This document shows positions 21,111 through 33,479 of a DNA stretch of 64,000 bases, piece by piece. Position 1 is the stretch's first letter; the number at the start of each line of letters is the position of its first letter. The position numbers and the translations under genes are program-made. Below the pieces are notes generated by a model, which was not told where the DNA came from, did not search any database, and worked only from the letters and a program-made list of their open reading frames with translations. Source of the stretch: Marvania coccoides (taxonomy: Eukaryota; Chlorophyta; Trebouxiophyceae; Chlorellales; Chlorellaceae); NCBI GenBank assembly GCA_963854735.1, contig OY978099.1, positions 744,001 through 808,000 on the forward strand, read 5' to 3'.

Positions 21111-23310
21111 TCAGAATTTGGTCGACTTTGTGACCCGGGATTTGATTCCCGTGGCCTCTCCGCCATAAGCCCCAGCCGCGCCCGCCCGCACCTCCTGCAC
21201 CTGGCCCCTGCGCCGCACATTGGCCTCGGCAAACTTGATGCGGTGCTTTTTCCGGGGGTTCTTAAGCTCCTTGGAGCGGTGGGGGGTGAGCCCGCGGTTC
21301 TTCTCGATGGCCGAGTTGATGCGCCGCGCGCCCGTGGTGCGGGGGTCCTCAGACGGCGGCAGCAGCTCCGAGTAAGCATACGAATCCTTGCGCCGCTGCT
21401 TCTTCGCCACCGCTGCTGACTTCGCCTCGGTGTAAAATTCGTCCTCCTCTCCCCGGGCCCCACGCTGCGTGCCCGCGTCATACTCGTCCTCGTCCAGATC
21501 CGCGGCCGCGCGTTTTGCGCGCGCCCCGTCCATTTTGGCCCGACGCTCCGTGAGCGATGATCGGGTGGGGAGGTCGGCATCGCCCGACCGAGGGGCGCGG
21601 CCAGCGGCCTGCGCCGCGAGGTCCGCCCCAAATTTCTGGCTGGCGCGGTGTTTGGAGAAGGAGGGGTCGACGGAGGCGCCCTCAACCAGATCGGCAACGT
21701 CGTCGGCGAAATCGTCCAAAAGAGCCTTGCCAGACAGCCCCGCGCGGCGCGCGGCCTTGAGCTGCTTGCGCTCGTCGCGGCTCAGCGGCACGCGCATCAT
21801 GAGGTCCTCTTCCTCGCGGTCGCGAGCCTCTAGGCGCTGCCGAGCCCGCAGCGCTGCCACAGTGTCCATCCCCAGCGGCGCGCCGCTGCGCAGCTCCGCG
21901 GGCGCCTCCGCCAACTCCGCCGCGAGCTCCTGCACCAGCGTACTGCGCGCGGCGCGGCGCGCCGCCGCCGTCTCCCGCCGCCGCGCTTTCTTCTCCGCCC
22001 CCGCAGCTTTGTCCTCGTCCATGTCCATCGAAACGGGGTTCAAACGCGGCGGGCGGTATACCCCGTCAATGCCCTTGCCACCGCCGTCCTCCTCGTCCAC
22101 CCCCATGCCCACCAGCAGCGCCTCGGGGCGAGGCCCAAACCTCGCCGCTGCACCATCGCCACCGGTCGCTCCTGCGGCAGCAGCAGCCGCGTCGGCATCG
22201 TCGCCCTGCGAGCGCGCAGCTGCTGCCAGCAGCTTGTCGATCTGGTACTGCAGCCGCTTGTCGATGGGCCTCACTTTTTCCAAGTACGATCGAGCTTCCA
22301 CCAGGCGTTTGATCACAGGGTGGTCGCGAACCGGGCGGCCCTCCGCCTTCAGCAGCAGGTAAAACACGATGGAGGCAGCGTAGTGCACCAGCAGGGTGTG
22401 CTTTGCCTCCAGGTAGCTCACGCCTTCAGCAGTCGCAAGGTCGCCGCCGCGGACTTCACGCAGAAGCGGCCCCAGCCGCCCTCGCACCTCCCCCAAGGTG
22501 GCCCGCAGCTCAGACACCAGAGAGGTCAATTCCAGCGCGTCTTGGCGCACCGCAGCGGCCCTGGCGTCGTCGTCGTCGCCGCCTTCCCGCGGAATTGCTT
22601 CGATCTCGGCACCCCCCGCCGCCCGAGCCCCCAAAGTGGCCTCCGCGCCCTCCTCGTCCTCCTCTGAGTCCTCCTCGTCACTGCTGGAGCCGTCATCCTC
22701 CAGCCCAAAGTCACCCGCGGCCAGCGCGCCCGCTGCCTCGCGCTGCAAACGCAGCGCCTCTGCCTCCTCGTCGGCCAGCGCCTCCTCCTCGTCTGAGCCC
22801 TCCAAATCCGCCACGTCGGCGTCGTAGTAGGCGCGCTTGCCCGCGCCCCACTCCCCTCCTGGCCGCCGCTCCTTGTCCTCGCCCTCTTCCTCCTCCTCTT
22901 CCCCCTCTTCCGCCTCGCCGGCTTGAATGCGGAGTTTTGCCTCCAAGGCCCTGGCCTGGCGGGCGACTGCACATGGAGTTAAATAAGAGAAGAAATGGCG
23001 AGCTTAACATCTAATTTTAGGCATGCCATAGTCGATTGAGAGTTGACTTACGCCTGCCCAGGCGAGTGTCCTTTTCAATCTCGTCGTCGGTGTCCAGCTC
23101 CTCATCCTCATCGCCGTCGCTCTCGCTGTCCGAAACGTCCATCACCGCCTCATCATCGTCGCTGTCCGACAGCTCGGCGTCATCCTCCACGCGCAGGCTC
23201 AGCTTCTCGCGCTGCCTGTGAAATCGATCGACCTCATCTTCCAGGTCGGACGGCAGCGGGCTGTCGGGAGTCTTTTGTTTCTTGCCCCCTGCTTTTGATT
23301 TTTTTGCCAT
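21111..23310 (-). CDS. UTP3: SAS10/UTP3, small-subunit processome protein (704 aa)
   Basis: Two exons: 23310-23052 and 22966-21111. Lys-rich start (MAKKSKAGGKKQK), then long acidic Asp/Glu/Ser tracts typical of nucleolar factors. The Sas10/Utp3/C1D helical domain follows at about residues 235-340 (LTSLVSELRATLGEVRGRL, VSYLEAKHTLLVHYAASIVF, PVIKRLVEARSYLEKVRPID). The C-terminal Sas10 domain is clear: GARRINSAIEKNRGLTPHR, KNPRKKHRIKFAEANVRRRG, and the end YGGEATGIKSRVTKSTKF. Known role: part of the U3 snoRNP processome that makes 18S rRNA, in the nucleolus. Length and domain order are as in plants and yeast. Confidence 0.9.
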
Positions 23311-23962
23311 CTTGGCTCGCGAATTTGTGAAAACGCAACAAAAACTGGCCGGAAATGTATTAAATCAAATGCGGCTGAGAGATTCGTAAATGTTCTCCGG
23401 GAAGGAGGTGCACGGTTTTAAAGACGACCCCAATATACAACCAATGAAATTAAAATTTAATATGTAGCATATTGCTTTTCAAGCTCTGGGGGCGATGGCG
23501 GCTTGGAAGAAAAATATTGCATGAATTAATGATGATGATGATGGGCAGGTGGCCAGGACAGAAGGCAATATGGTCAAGATCCAGTAAGGGGCGAGATAGT
23601 GAATGCATCGTGTTATTTAAAGATGACATTAGACTTCAAGGCGGCACAGGCAGCGGCGTAATGGCTGCCCTGAATGCCACCTTTCAGAGCTTTTTGCTTG
23701 CTTGTAGATGTATTCTGTAAACTAAAACCAGCAGTTAAGTGACAGTGAGACCAAAACTTTATAAGTTTTTGATAGCAACAGAAAAGAAAGGGGGAAGGAA
23801 GCTGGTCTGCATCTGGCCAAACTTCTTCGGGCCTTCATTATTTTTTTATTTTTTTAATAATGTTTAATTCATGTATTTGATTTTATATTACTACAGCTTC
23901 TCCGCCTTGGATCAGTTTTCCCGAGAGAAAACAAATATTAAAAATAATAAAATATAAAAAAG
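23311..23962. other. Intergenic region
   Basis: Head-to-head between SAS10/UTP3 (-) and the MFS gene (+). An ATGATG run lies near 23529. No gene seen. Confidence 0.5.
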
Positions 23963-26733
23963 ATGCGGAAAACGCGGTTTGCGGACGAGGAGGCGCGCGG
24001 TTTGGAAGAAGAAAACCCCGTGACGGAGCCCCTGCTGCAGTCCAGCGACAGCGTGCAGGTCCCAGCATCGCCCTTCCAAGCCCCCGGCGTTCAGCCTCTT
24101 CGCGCAGCCGGCGGTGTGCTGCGAGACAAGTACGGCCGGTATCGCACGCTCACCGACCAGCGCGCCCGGACCACCGTGCTCGTCAACCTCGCTGGCATTT
24201 TGGAGAGAAGGTAATCGACGAAACGGATTTATTTTCTCCCTGTCTCCGCCGCATTTGAGAGCATGTAAAGAATGAACGCATTTTATCTCTCCTTCTCTCT
24301 ATAAAAAGACTCTCAGAACCATAAAATGCCAGTTTATATCTATGGATATATTCCCAAATTCCCCCCCCCCCCCAAAAGCACTCTTCTGCCGTGCAGCAAC
24401 GAGCAGACGCTGCCTGCGCTGTATAAGTACGTCGGCCGCTCCTTCGACGCCACTCCCCGCCAGCTGGGCTTCATCACGCTGGCCTGCGCGCTGATGCAGG
24501 CCGTGTTCTCCCCCATCGGCGGCCTGCTGGGGCACTACTTTAATCGCATCACCGTCCTCTCCGTAGGCTGCTTCATCTGGGCGGTCATGGCAGCCGCCTT
24601 CGCCGCCTGCTCCTCCGTCTCCACCGGCGCCTTCTTCTGGGCGTTCAATGGCGTGGGGCTGGCGCTGCTCATCCCCAACGCCCAGTCCCTAATCGCTGAT
24701 TACTTCAAGCCCACCAGCCGAGGAGCGGCATTTGGTGCTCTGTACCTCACTGGTGCTCTCGGTGGCATGGCGGGCGCCATTTACAGCACTAATATGGGGC
24801 ACCTGGCGGTTGTCGGGTTGGAGGGGTGGCGCGTGGCCTTTCTTTGTGTGGCTGCTTTGTCTGCTGGGGTAGGGGCGCTGAATCTCATTTACTCGGTGGA
24901 TCCGCGGTACAAGGTGGAGGAGGCGCAGTACGCGCAGGAGCCAGACGTGTTGAAGCAGCGCCCCATCACCGCCTCTCGCATGCTGGCGGACGTGGTGTCG
25001 GTGCTGGCGGTGCCGTCTTTTGCGCTGATCGTTGTGCAAGGCATCATCGGGTGAGCTAACTGGCAATTCAATACAATTTGAAATCGTATGAACGCAAAAC
25101 TTAAAGTTTGAAGAAAAAACAACTTTTTCCCCTCTTTTCCTGTCATAAAGCTTGCCTCTCTGCTGCGGGGGCCTTTGTTGCCTTCTATGTGCGGAGTCTA
25201 AACTCTCAATACGTGTATTTGTTTTATGCTGTTTTCATCGAGCAGCTCTGCCCCATGGAACGCTCTGGTTTGGAACACCCTTTACTTCCAGCTCCTGGGC
25301 TTCTCCGACTTCCAAGCTTCCCTCATTGCCTCCCTATTTCTGCTGGGCACCGCCGTGGGGGCTGCAGTGGGCGGCGTGCTGGGCGACTGGGCTGCCCGGC
25401 GCTCCCCAAACCACGGCAGAATTCTGGTGGCTCAAATCTCAGTGGGAATGGGGGTGCCGCTCTCCGCACTGGTCTACAAGGTGATTTCTTTGAACTATGG
25501 CGCGCATGCGTGAATTTCGTGCTGAAATTCAATATATGTAAAACCTTCCGCCGCAGCTGCTGCCCTCATTCGCGAGCCCTGGGGTCTATGGCCTGTCTCT
25601 CTTCGCTTTTGGCTTCCTCATTTGCTGGGCGGGGCCCGGCTGCAACGGCCCCATGTTTGGGGAGATTGTGCCAGCCCAGCAGCGCAGCATTGCGTACAGC
25701 TTTGACAGAGCCTTTGAAGGTGGGAATTTCAACAAAAATGCAACAAACACCTCTTTGAAAATGATTCTTCAACGTGATCCATTTGATAGTGAAATTTGAT
25801 CAGGAGTTATTCTCGTCTTTGTTTCCGTTTGAGGAGATGTGTCTTTATAGAGTTTTTTGTTTGCCGTCCCTTGTGCTCTGAGAGAAATGAAAAGGCAGCA
25901 GCTGCAGCGGGCTATATAATTATATAACTATCGATGCCAATATCGAATGCAATGTTTTAATTTGCCTTGCGCAGCTCCTCCCCCTGTCTGCCGGCCCAGG
26001 GATGGTCTGGCTGTACGGGGGAGTGCTGGCGGCCTGGGGTGTGGTGATTAACTGGTCTGCTCCTGCATGCACCAGCCCTGTGTTTGGAGAAATTGTGCCA
26101 GCGCAACAGCGTGCTACCGTATACAGTTTTGACAGAGCCTTTGAAGGCCGGTGTTTTTATTTATTTGTTTCCGCAAACGAAATTTTTCTTTTCATCTAGG
26201 ATATCTGAAGCAGCTTGATTCCTTTAAAAGTTTGCAGGAGCCGTCGCTTCTATGGGCGCCCCCGTTGTGGGCTGGCTGGCCGAGCGCATGGGCTTCTCTG
26301 TAGGTTTTTCAAGCCGATCATTCCCTCAACCGCCGCACCATTCATTTCACCCTCTCGCATGCGCGTCCTGCTCCCAATTTTACCGCAGACCAAGGGATCT
26401 GAACCCGACCCATCGAATTCAGCCGCCCTGGGAGACGCACTCATGCTCTGTACCGCCATTCCTTGGGCAATTTGCGCACTGTTGTATTCAGGCCTTCACA
26501 TCACGTACCGCAAGGATCGTACTGCCGCCCAGGTTTACCAGCGCGCCAGGTCTGGATTCATTTCTGTGACCTCACTGCCGGCGATCGATGAGGAGGCGGA
26601 AGAGGAAGAGGCGGAGCGGGCAGCGGCGCTCGCCGCGGTCGGCAGCCGCAAAATGCCGTTGCTGCCGAAGATGCAGAGCTCGCTGGGCACCAGGATCTCT
26701 CGCCTAGGGCGCGGCTTTTCGATGAGCGCTTGA
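23963..26733 (+). CDS. MFS transporter, UNE2-like, with a duplicated exon (568 or 571 aa)
   Basis: Constant exons: 23963-24210, 24397-25050, 25246-25480, 26238-26299 and 26389-26733. Either 25557-25719 (4a) or 25975-26146 (4b) fits between them. Twelve hydrophobic segments of the major facilitator fold are seen, for example LGFITLACALMQAVFSP and LIPNAQSLIADYFKPTSRGAAF (conserved loop). The plant UNE2-like signature appears as NGPMFGEIVPAQQRSIAY, then SFDRAFEG and VASMGAPVVGWLAERMG (plants: PIFAEIVPEKARTSIYALDRSFE). Exons 4a and 4b encode alternative versions of one membrane helix plus this loop. Including both would break the frame, so a transcript can use only one. 4b needs a GC donor. Substrate unknown. 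The N-terminus is polar and acidic; the C-tail has an acidic Glu cluster. Confidence 0.85.
24361..24373. repeat. Poly-C run in an intron
   Basis: Thirteen consecutive C just before the acceptor of MFS exon 2. Confidence 0.9.
25557..26146 (+). repeat. Tandemly duplicated exon pair 4a/4b in the MFS gene
   Basis: 4a is 25557-25719 (163 nt) and 4b is 25975-26146 (172 nt). Both start with LLP in phase 0 and end in phase 1. The 3' halves share FGEIVPAQQR and YSFDRAFEG; the 5' halves, which encode the membrane helix, differ strongly (GLSLFAFGFLICWAGPGCNG against YGGVLAAWGVVINWSAPACT). The donors differ: GTGGGA after 4a, GCCGGT after 4b. Confidence 0.85.
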
Positions 26734-27460
26734 TTCAGATGATTTTGTTTTGGGGGGATGACAAGCGGCTGTTAAGTTTGCATCGTGTGTTATGAATTCA
26801 AATCGATAGTGCTTTTGCTTTAAAATAACCATGCAAATATATATACGTAACAAAGACAGCAAAATCAAGCTCTCCATATCGAGACGCTGTCCTTGTTGTG
26901 CCAAGGAAAAGAAGAGAAGGTCGTTCAGTACATCGCACCTGGGCGCAGCGCTCGTGGTTATCCGAGAATGGGCCTCTACAGCAGCCATGCACACTTCCAG
27001 CGCATCGTTTTTTGCGTCGTTTGTCATGGTGCATCTGGACAACCAGCGGCTCGCGAGCCATCTTTCCGAGTGGGGACTCTTGCTGATCCACCTTGGCGGC
27101 GGTGGAGCAAGTTGATGTGATGCGTAGCCAGCCCGAGAAGCCTTGAAACTGAGCTGAGTTTTTTTGAAATATAGCTGGATGGTCAAACGTTTCTTCCCCG
27201 AAAAAAAATTGAGGGGCAAGTTTAAATTTTCGCATCTATTTTGAAATTTAGCTTGCACTTACGCTCTCTAAATCACATACAGGGGCGCAGGGACGGCCTG
27301 GTATTTTGCAGTGAACGCGGCTGCCTGATCTTAATTTGGTTTTCGCCCCCTCAATAAAAAAAATCGGCTCGCCTGTGCACAGCAAACATCGTTCAGTGGC
27401 TTGAAATTCACACCGCAGAAGCAGTGCGCGGCATTCTCTCACCCGAAAGAAAACAGCAGA
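26734..27460. other. Intergenic region with a weak open frame
   Basis: Mostly AT-rich. A slightly GC-richer patch at 26900-27120 is open in several frames on both strands, without a domain or splice pattern I trust. No gene called. Confidence 0.4.
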
Positions 27461-29222
27461 ATGGCAGGACGGGTCTACACCTCGATTGCCTACGCCGTCG
27501 TCAGGCTGGCAATCTGGCTGCTCCTGCTGATTGGCGCAGGCATTGACGGGCTGCGACACCGGCAAATCCGATCCCGTGGCTGGCAGCTCTACCTCCTCCT
27601 AGTGATTTCCACGGGCCTCTTTGTAAGTCTCAATTCTATCGACGCCAATTTTTCGTATCAAAATATGCTCATTCTGACGAGTTTTCGCGTGAAAACAGGT
27701 CGTCCGCAACCTCGCCTTCCTGGCGATCTGCATTTCTGGGGAGGTGCACGATGGGTGGGCCACCAGGGGCGCCTACGGCTCCTACATTTTCTTCTCCGAC
27801 ATCGCCGAAGCCTTTTGGATCTTTCTGCTGCTGTCCATCTCCGCTGGGCTGTGCATCACCCGCACCAACCTGGGCCCGCACAAGACAGTGTGCATCGTCA
27901 TCCCCTCCATCTTCCTCCTCACCTCATTCGTAGTGGATTACGTGTTGTTTGCTCAGGCGGGGCTGGCAGCGTTTGACTACAAAACGGCCTACGCGTCATC
28001 CGTGCCCCCTGAGGAGTTTGACCCTGAGACGTACGACCCTGCCACAGACCCGCTGTCCAGCGTGGAGCCCTCCATTGGCTTCGTGTTCGTGTTTTGCACG
28101 CTGGCCAATTTCATGGCGTTCTTCATGGTGAGACATGAGAAGGGAAAACAGCCCTAAAGGGAATTACAGGGTTCTAGGGAGGATACCAAACTCAGCCTTT
28201 CATTCATTGAATGCGTCACTCCACGTTTTTCATATGGACTGCCATTCAATATTATTATTATTTCCGAAGCGGGTTTTTTCCCCTCCCGCTCCCTCACAGA
28301 TGTATACCCATTTGTTTGCTGAGTTTTCTTCCCCTTTTAAACCCCGCACCTGCAGTCGTGGTTCTACATGTACGACACCGCCCGCGCAGAGTGGCAGTCC
28401 CTGCAAAACGCCGATGCCGACATCACGGGCGCCGCCGCCGAGGCCGCCACCGCCGCGGGTCTCCCCGTGTCAGGCCCCAACCCGGGGGTGGGACACGCCG
28501 CCGTGCCCACCAACGCCGCGCTCCTGGAGACCGGCGAGAATGCCAGCCACCTGTACGGCGACATTTTGGGCGATGACCTGGACGCACCGAAAGACGTCCA
28601 GGACCGCATCGCCGACCGCGACAAGATCCGCCTCATGAAGCACTTTTTCTTCGCGGTGTCCATCTACATCGTCATGGCCATGGTGGTGTTCTTCGTCCCG
28701 GTGTTTGTGCCGCAGGCGGTGGACGCTGCGCTGCTGGTGGTGTACGACGCACTGCTGTGGGTGTTTGTGGCGGGGCTGCTGGTGGTGTTCCGCATGCGGG
28801 AGTCCAACCAGTTCCTGCTGCTGTCAGAGGAGGGGGCCGGCGGTCCTGAAACTACCACAGAACTAGGTGGGATACGTTTTTCGTGTTTAAGCATTGTATT
28901 TAACGATATTCAGGCTTCTTAATGTCGCTCATCTATATATCACCTTCACGTGGTAGAGAAAACAGCCTATAATAAAGTAGGGTCCATCGATGACTAATAT
29001 TTTTGGTTCGTTTTTCTTCATTTAGGTGTGATGTACCGGGACAACGACGAAGAGCAGCAGTTCTCTCAGGGGAGGCCTAGCGGAGCGCCCTCAGGGCGGG
29101 TGATGCCCAAGTATACGCTGGGAGACGATGAAGAGTACGGTGGAAACGGCAGCAGCGCCAACATCAACGCATCGGCGGCGGCGCACGGCGTGGTGATACA
29201 GCCCCTGCCGTCCACCAGCTAA
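27461..29222 (+). CDS. Seven-transmembrane-like protein, unknown family (432 aa)
   Basis: Four exons: 27461-27622, 27699-28127, 28356-28866 and 29026-29222. Hydrophobic segments include SIAYAVVRLAIWLLLLIGAG, LYLLLVISTGLFVV, DIAEAFWIFLLLSISAGLC, CIVIPSIFLLTSFVVDYVLF, IGFVFVFCTLANFMAFFM, FFFAVSIYIVMAMVVFFVPV and LLVVYDALLWVFVAGLLVVF: seven in all. A soluble Ala/Asp-rich loop (about residues 200-280) separates helices 5 and 6, and the tail is polar (YRDNDEEQQFSQGRPSG). The layout loosely resembles eukaryotic 7-TM proteins, but no receptor motif is visible and I do not assign a function. Confidence 0.7.
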
Positions 29223-30015
29223 TTTAGGTTTTGAATAGAAACTGTTTATGATGGCCATTTTTTATTCTTCTCTCTGGGAGTCCCTTGCATAAATTTGTTC
29301 CACAGCAGCATGCTTGAACAGAATGCCGTGGAAATTGTGTGTAACATAGCTTAATATCTAAGAATTCAAGGGGGGGGCGGGGTGGGGGGGTGGGGGGGGG
29401 CAAGAGGTGAAGAGAACGAAGCAATGGTAGATCGGTGCGTCAGCGTTAGCTTGCCATTGATTGCATCAGAGGAGGAGGAGCCCTTGACCCTCTGTGAGCT
29501 CTAGAGAGGCGCTGACAGCTGACAACAAAGAAGTTGAAGCTGGCATCGATGTCCCATTCCTGTGAAATGGCATAGTCACTCTAAAAAATTCCCTGAGACA
29601 CCGTGAGCGTTGTCAACTAGTAGCATCAGTGCGAGAGCTGTTTTTTTTTTTTTTAATACTGATTCCAATTCACAACAATCAGTTTCAAAAGAGAGAACGA
29701 CCAGGAAAAGAAGAAAATTTACAAAAAGATGTACTGCAGTTGACCGGAAACATAACAGAGACAAAAAATATAATCATGGCATGATTGCCGGGATGAATGA
29801 GAATGGTTAAGCCTCTGGTAGCAAAGACGAAAAATATCTCTGGTAGCAACAAGAAATATAAAATAAAAATGTTGTTAAGTATGATAGCACGGTGAAGAAA
29901 AAATGTCGTAGAAAAATAAGAAAAATAAGCGTCTTTTCAAAAATTGGGGGGCTGGGTGCGGGAAAAAAGCATCGGTAAGAAAAAACAGATTGTAATTTTA
30001 GAATTCCACGCCTAA
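29223..30015. other. Intergenic region with G-rich and T-rich runs
   Basis: Between convergent genes. It contains a long G-rich run (29370-29400) and a poly-T run (29641-29654). A short stretch near 29470-29580 reads on the minus strand as EWDIDASFNFFVVSCQRL without a start or partner exon, possibly a gene relic. Confidence 0.4.
29370..29400. repeat. G-rich tract, possible quadruplex former
   Basis: Runs of 8, 4, 7 and 10 G separated by single bases on the + strand. Confidence 0.7.
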
Positions 30016-31078
30016 TTACAACGCCTTACGCTCCATGTTTCGAACGTCTGCCTTTGCCGCAGTCTCCCTCCGTGTCGCCACCGCTGCGCCGCCCACTTCT
30101 GCCTTGCTTCCCGCCGACATAATAATATCGTAAGACTCCTTCGCAAACTCAAACGAAAACGCCTGGGACACCAACGTGATGCCCACCGACGCCGCAATCC
30201 ACAGGCAGCGGTGCGGCAGGGGGACGTCCATCACAGCCACCTTGCCGCACCACCAAAACATCATCGGGGGACCTAGCCCCGTCCGCACCGCCAAAAAGAC
30301 TGCGGTAAAAACCGGCGCCCAGTACCTGTAGGCGGTGTTGACGGTGGGGTGCCATTCTCTAAGCCCTTTGAGGACGTTGTAGGCGTGGAAGAAAGGGTTT
30401 GTGGCTTCGCCGACGAAAAGGCCGAGCACGCAGGCGGTGCCGCCGCGCTGGATGTGCAGGCTGGCGAGGAGGAACAGCGCGGTGCCGAGGTGGTGGACGA
30501 CGTAGACGGCGGTGTTTTCGGGGGCGAAAGGGAGGAGGTACATAAAGGTATCCTGTGGAAAAAAGGAAAGGGAGGAGAAGTAAGAATAAGAAGTGGGAGG
30601 GCGTTGGTTGCAGAATAGTTTGGGGGGTGCGGAAATAGGAGGGGGTGTTGAAGCTCGGCCAGAGCCCTCAGAATTTGATATACTCACCGCCAAGAAGTAG
30701 CCCAGGCTCAGGCACAGCGCGAAGTTCTCTCCAGGCGTGTTTGGCAGCTCGAACGCTCCTTCGTTGAAAAAGTGCCAGCCCGAGAGCAGGCGTACTCCCA
30801 AGGTGCATGTAGCTACGCCGTGAACTGCACATAACAATGGTGTTTTCATAAGCTGAATGAACAAACGAATTTTGAAAAAACATTGAAAGCTTTGAGATTA
30901 TTTCTTTTTCCTGGCTGCTCCTACCTGCAGCCATGCTGAACGAACTGAAATCCGCGGGCAATCCCTTTTCCGTAAACACACTCTTTCGCTGGGCAAAGAA
31001 CTTCTCCCACGCCCGCAGAGTTATTGCAAACATGAGAGCGAACAAAGCCGTGAAGAAGCCCGCGACCCAGTGGTGCAT
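30016..31078 (-). CDS. TLC-domain membrane protein (275 aa)
   Basis: Three exons: 31078-30925, 30824-30688 and 30552-30016. The N-terminus is a membrane helix (FFTALFALMFAITLRAW). The TLC (TRAM-LAG1-CLN8) core shows the double-His region and following helices: LCLSLGYFLA, DTFMYLLP, AVYVVHHLGTALFLLASLHI, GTACVLGLFVGEATNPFFHA and YNVLKGL. This is the TMEM56/TLCD-like version, not ceramide synthase, because the longer LAG1 motif is absent. TLCD proteins are thought to handle or sense membrane lipids; no reaction is proven for this branch. The tail carries basic and Ala-rich residues. An in-frame stop precedes the ATG. Confidence 0.8.
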
Positions 31079-31369
31079 TTTGGCTCTCCTGTTCAGCCCT
31101 CTTTACAAAAATTAATGAATGAAAATACGAAAATAAGCGAGAAACTTGCTGACAAAGTTGGTCGGTCTCCTCTTTTCTTCCACTCAGTGACTCATGGGGT
31201 GGATAGTCCCACTCGTCCTCTTGGTACACAGTCATAAACACAGCCGCACACAGCTGCTCTCCTCGGGTCCCTCCGCCGCCGCATGCCAAGCACTGCAGTG
31301 GCTATTCGACAATTTCCGCCAACCGATAAATTATTTACTTGCATGAAGCAGGGGCATGTCAACACCTCG

Positions 31370-32904
31370 TCACGCGGCACTCAGCTGATCATATCGCGTA
31401 ATGCTGCCGTCCTCGTGTAATGCCACGACGGTACTGCCATCATATGACACCGCCGTCAACCGAACGCAGTACTTTTTCGTCATCCCCTCGCTCTTTCCGC
31501 CCGCCCGCTTGGGCTGCAGCCGCGCCACCGGCTTGGTGTGAGGCTCCATCATGTCGTAGATGAGCACGCGTCCCTGGTGCGTGCCCTGTGCCAACACCGA
31601 ACAATTAAAATCCAATGAAAACCGCATCCACCACATATCTCTCGTCCCCGACAGCTTCAGCTCGTGAATGAACCGCACGGGATCTTCATCCAGCCTGCTC
31701 GCGTATTCCCGCCTCCCGCTCGCGCCAGCCCCAGCTGCAATGACAGCAATCGCGTCGGTCTCTGGTTGCCAACAAACGATTGTATCGTCCACAGATTTAG
31801 AGAGCAGCGCCTCCCCAAACCACCGGACACAGTCCACGTAGTTGCCGTGCACGTGCTTCGTGCTAAAGTCCGGCATGGTGACGTGACGCGGCTGGAAAAT
31901 GGTATCGCTGTTTACATCCCATGCGTCGCTTTCTTCCAGGAAACTTTCCAGCGAGGAGATGTCCCAGATTTTGACCCGGTCATCCATGCCGCCAGACACC
32001 AGCGTCAGGCTCCCGCCGGGCTTCCAGTCCACGGAGAGCACTTCGTTGCGATGGCCGCCATCGCCCTGAAACATGTGGGGGGGGGGGGGTTGAATAGTTA
32101 GCGAATGTGAAATTGCCAAATTTCATTTCAATTCTTCATAGATTAATACACACTGACGCAGTCAGTTGAGCACTTAACAAGCTCCATGAAATGCATCTAG
32201 CTTAAATAAAAGGCACCCTTCTCTAGGCGAAAGACCTGTTCACCTGGAAAATGAGGGCGCACACGCGGCTCTTGAGGTTCCACAGCCGCAGGGAGTTGTC
32301 CTTGGAGGCTGTTACTACGTAGTGAGGGCGGGTGGGGTGCACTGCAATGTCATTGATGGGCTGGCCGTGGCCCTCAAAGCTGACGAGCAGCAGGCCCTGG
32401 TTGCAATCGATAACGTGCAACAGAGAATTCTTTCCAGCTAGCAGCAGCAGCGGCGCGCCAGTGGCAACTTCCACAGACCAGCGGCACGCGAAGTAGTCCT
32501 CCGCGTCCCCAGCCGCGTCTTCAAAAACCTGCAAAGTTTCGATGGCGCCGCCAGGGAGGCAACGATGGATAGCAGCCTGCATTTGAAGGGGTGGGAGAGG
32601 AGAAATGCAATATTGAGATGCTGGGAGGTGTAGGGGGTGCATTGGTTGTTTGAGGGGGGTTAAAGCATGAATAAAAACTTGCCCTGTTTTGGCCGGCGGT
32701 GGCAAACAAGTCGTGGTGCTCCCTGCTGCAGAAATTAAAAGAGACGCCGTACAAGGGGGATCCGTGGTCCTCTTTCAGCCTGCAGCAACGGGCGGCCGGT
32801 TGAATGTGTGGGCTCACGGAGCTAGGCGGGGTGGTCTTTGATCATTTTTTATAATTGCAATCTTACCAGCCAGTTTCACGCCAGCCTTGGTTGTTTCGTG
32901 CCAT
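31370..32904 (-). CDS. EED: EED/FIE/ESC Polycomb WD40 protein (387 aa)
   Basis: Four exons: 32904-32867, 32779-32683, 32576-32244 and 32065-31370. The second intron uses a GC donor (AGG|GCAAGT). The sequence follows plant FIE closely: DHGSPLYGVSFNF, FATAGQNR, SFEGHGQPINDIAVHPTRP, VVTASKDNSLRLWNL, GGHRNEVLSVDWKPGGS, SGGMDDRVKIWDI, NYVDCVRWFGEALLSKSVDD, DMWWMRFSLDFNCSVLAQGT, and AVSYDGSTVVALHEDGSI. The length of 387 aa is close to FIE (369). Known role: core subunit of Polycomb repressive complex 2; it binds trimethylated histone tails and stimulates H3K27 methylation. Its presence implies PRC2 in this alga. Confidence 0.93.
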
Positions 32905-33479
32905 CGGCACAATTCAAATTATCGTATTTTTATGGGCATTGAGAAGACCACAAAGACGTCAGGCAGCACATTGAGCACACCAAGCTGCTAGCTGGCGCCT
33001 TTGCTGCACTGCGGCATTTTCTCGTAAAAAATCTGCCGACTGGGACTCGGGATGCATTGAATACATTTTTTTTTAATCAACATCGACGCGAATAAATCGT
33101 CCATTTTGCATTTTATTTGGAAAAAACATTTTCCGAGACATCCAACCACAGAGAATGGCTTTCGCCATGGTTGGGACAGATACCTGATGCTCATTGCGGG
33201 ACTAAGATTAATGAGATCCTCCTTTTGTCAGTCCTCCTTTTGCTTAGCGCGAGGACACGCACTTTTGAGCCCAAGGTGAGGAGAGGAAGCCGCGTCGGAG
33301 CCTGCCTAGAACGGCACTGCGCATTGAAAATCACTGATGCATCAGCGCACCTTGACGTGCTCCTGCTCCCACCCCTCCACAGGCCATCTTTTGCATTTTT
33401 TTCACATCTCCCGTCCCGACCAGCCTCCCTGCTGCGGTCCCCCTTTCCTTGCCGCGCCACCGCTGAGCCACGCACCAAA
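32905..33479. other. Head-to-head region between EED and the GH36 gene
   Basis: Divergent promoters. An open stretch at 33117-33479 runs in frame into the GH36 start codon, but its GC content and residues look like leader, so the ATG at 33480 is kept. No other gene seen. Confidence 0.45.

Noticed and set aside
26797..27120. Open frames on both strands between the MFS and 7-TM genes
   Set aside because: No domain, no consistent frame and no splice partner.
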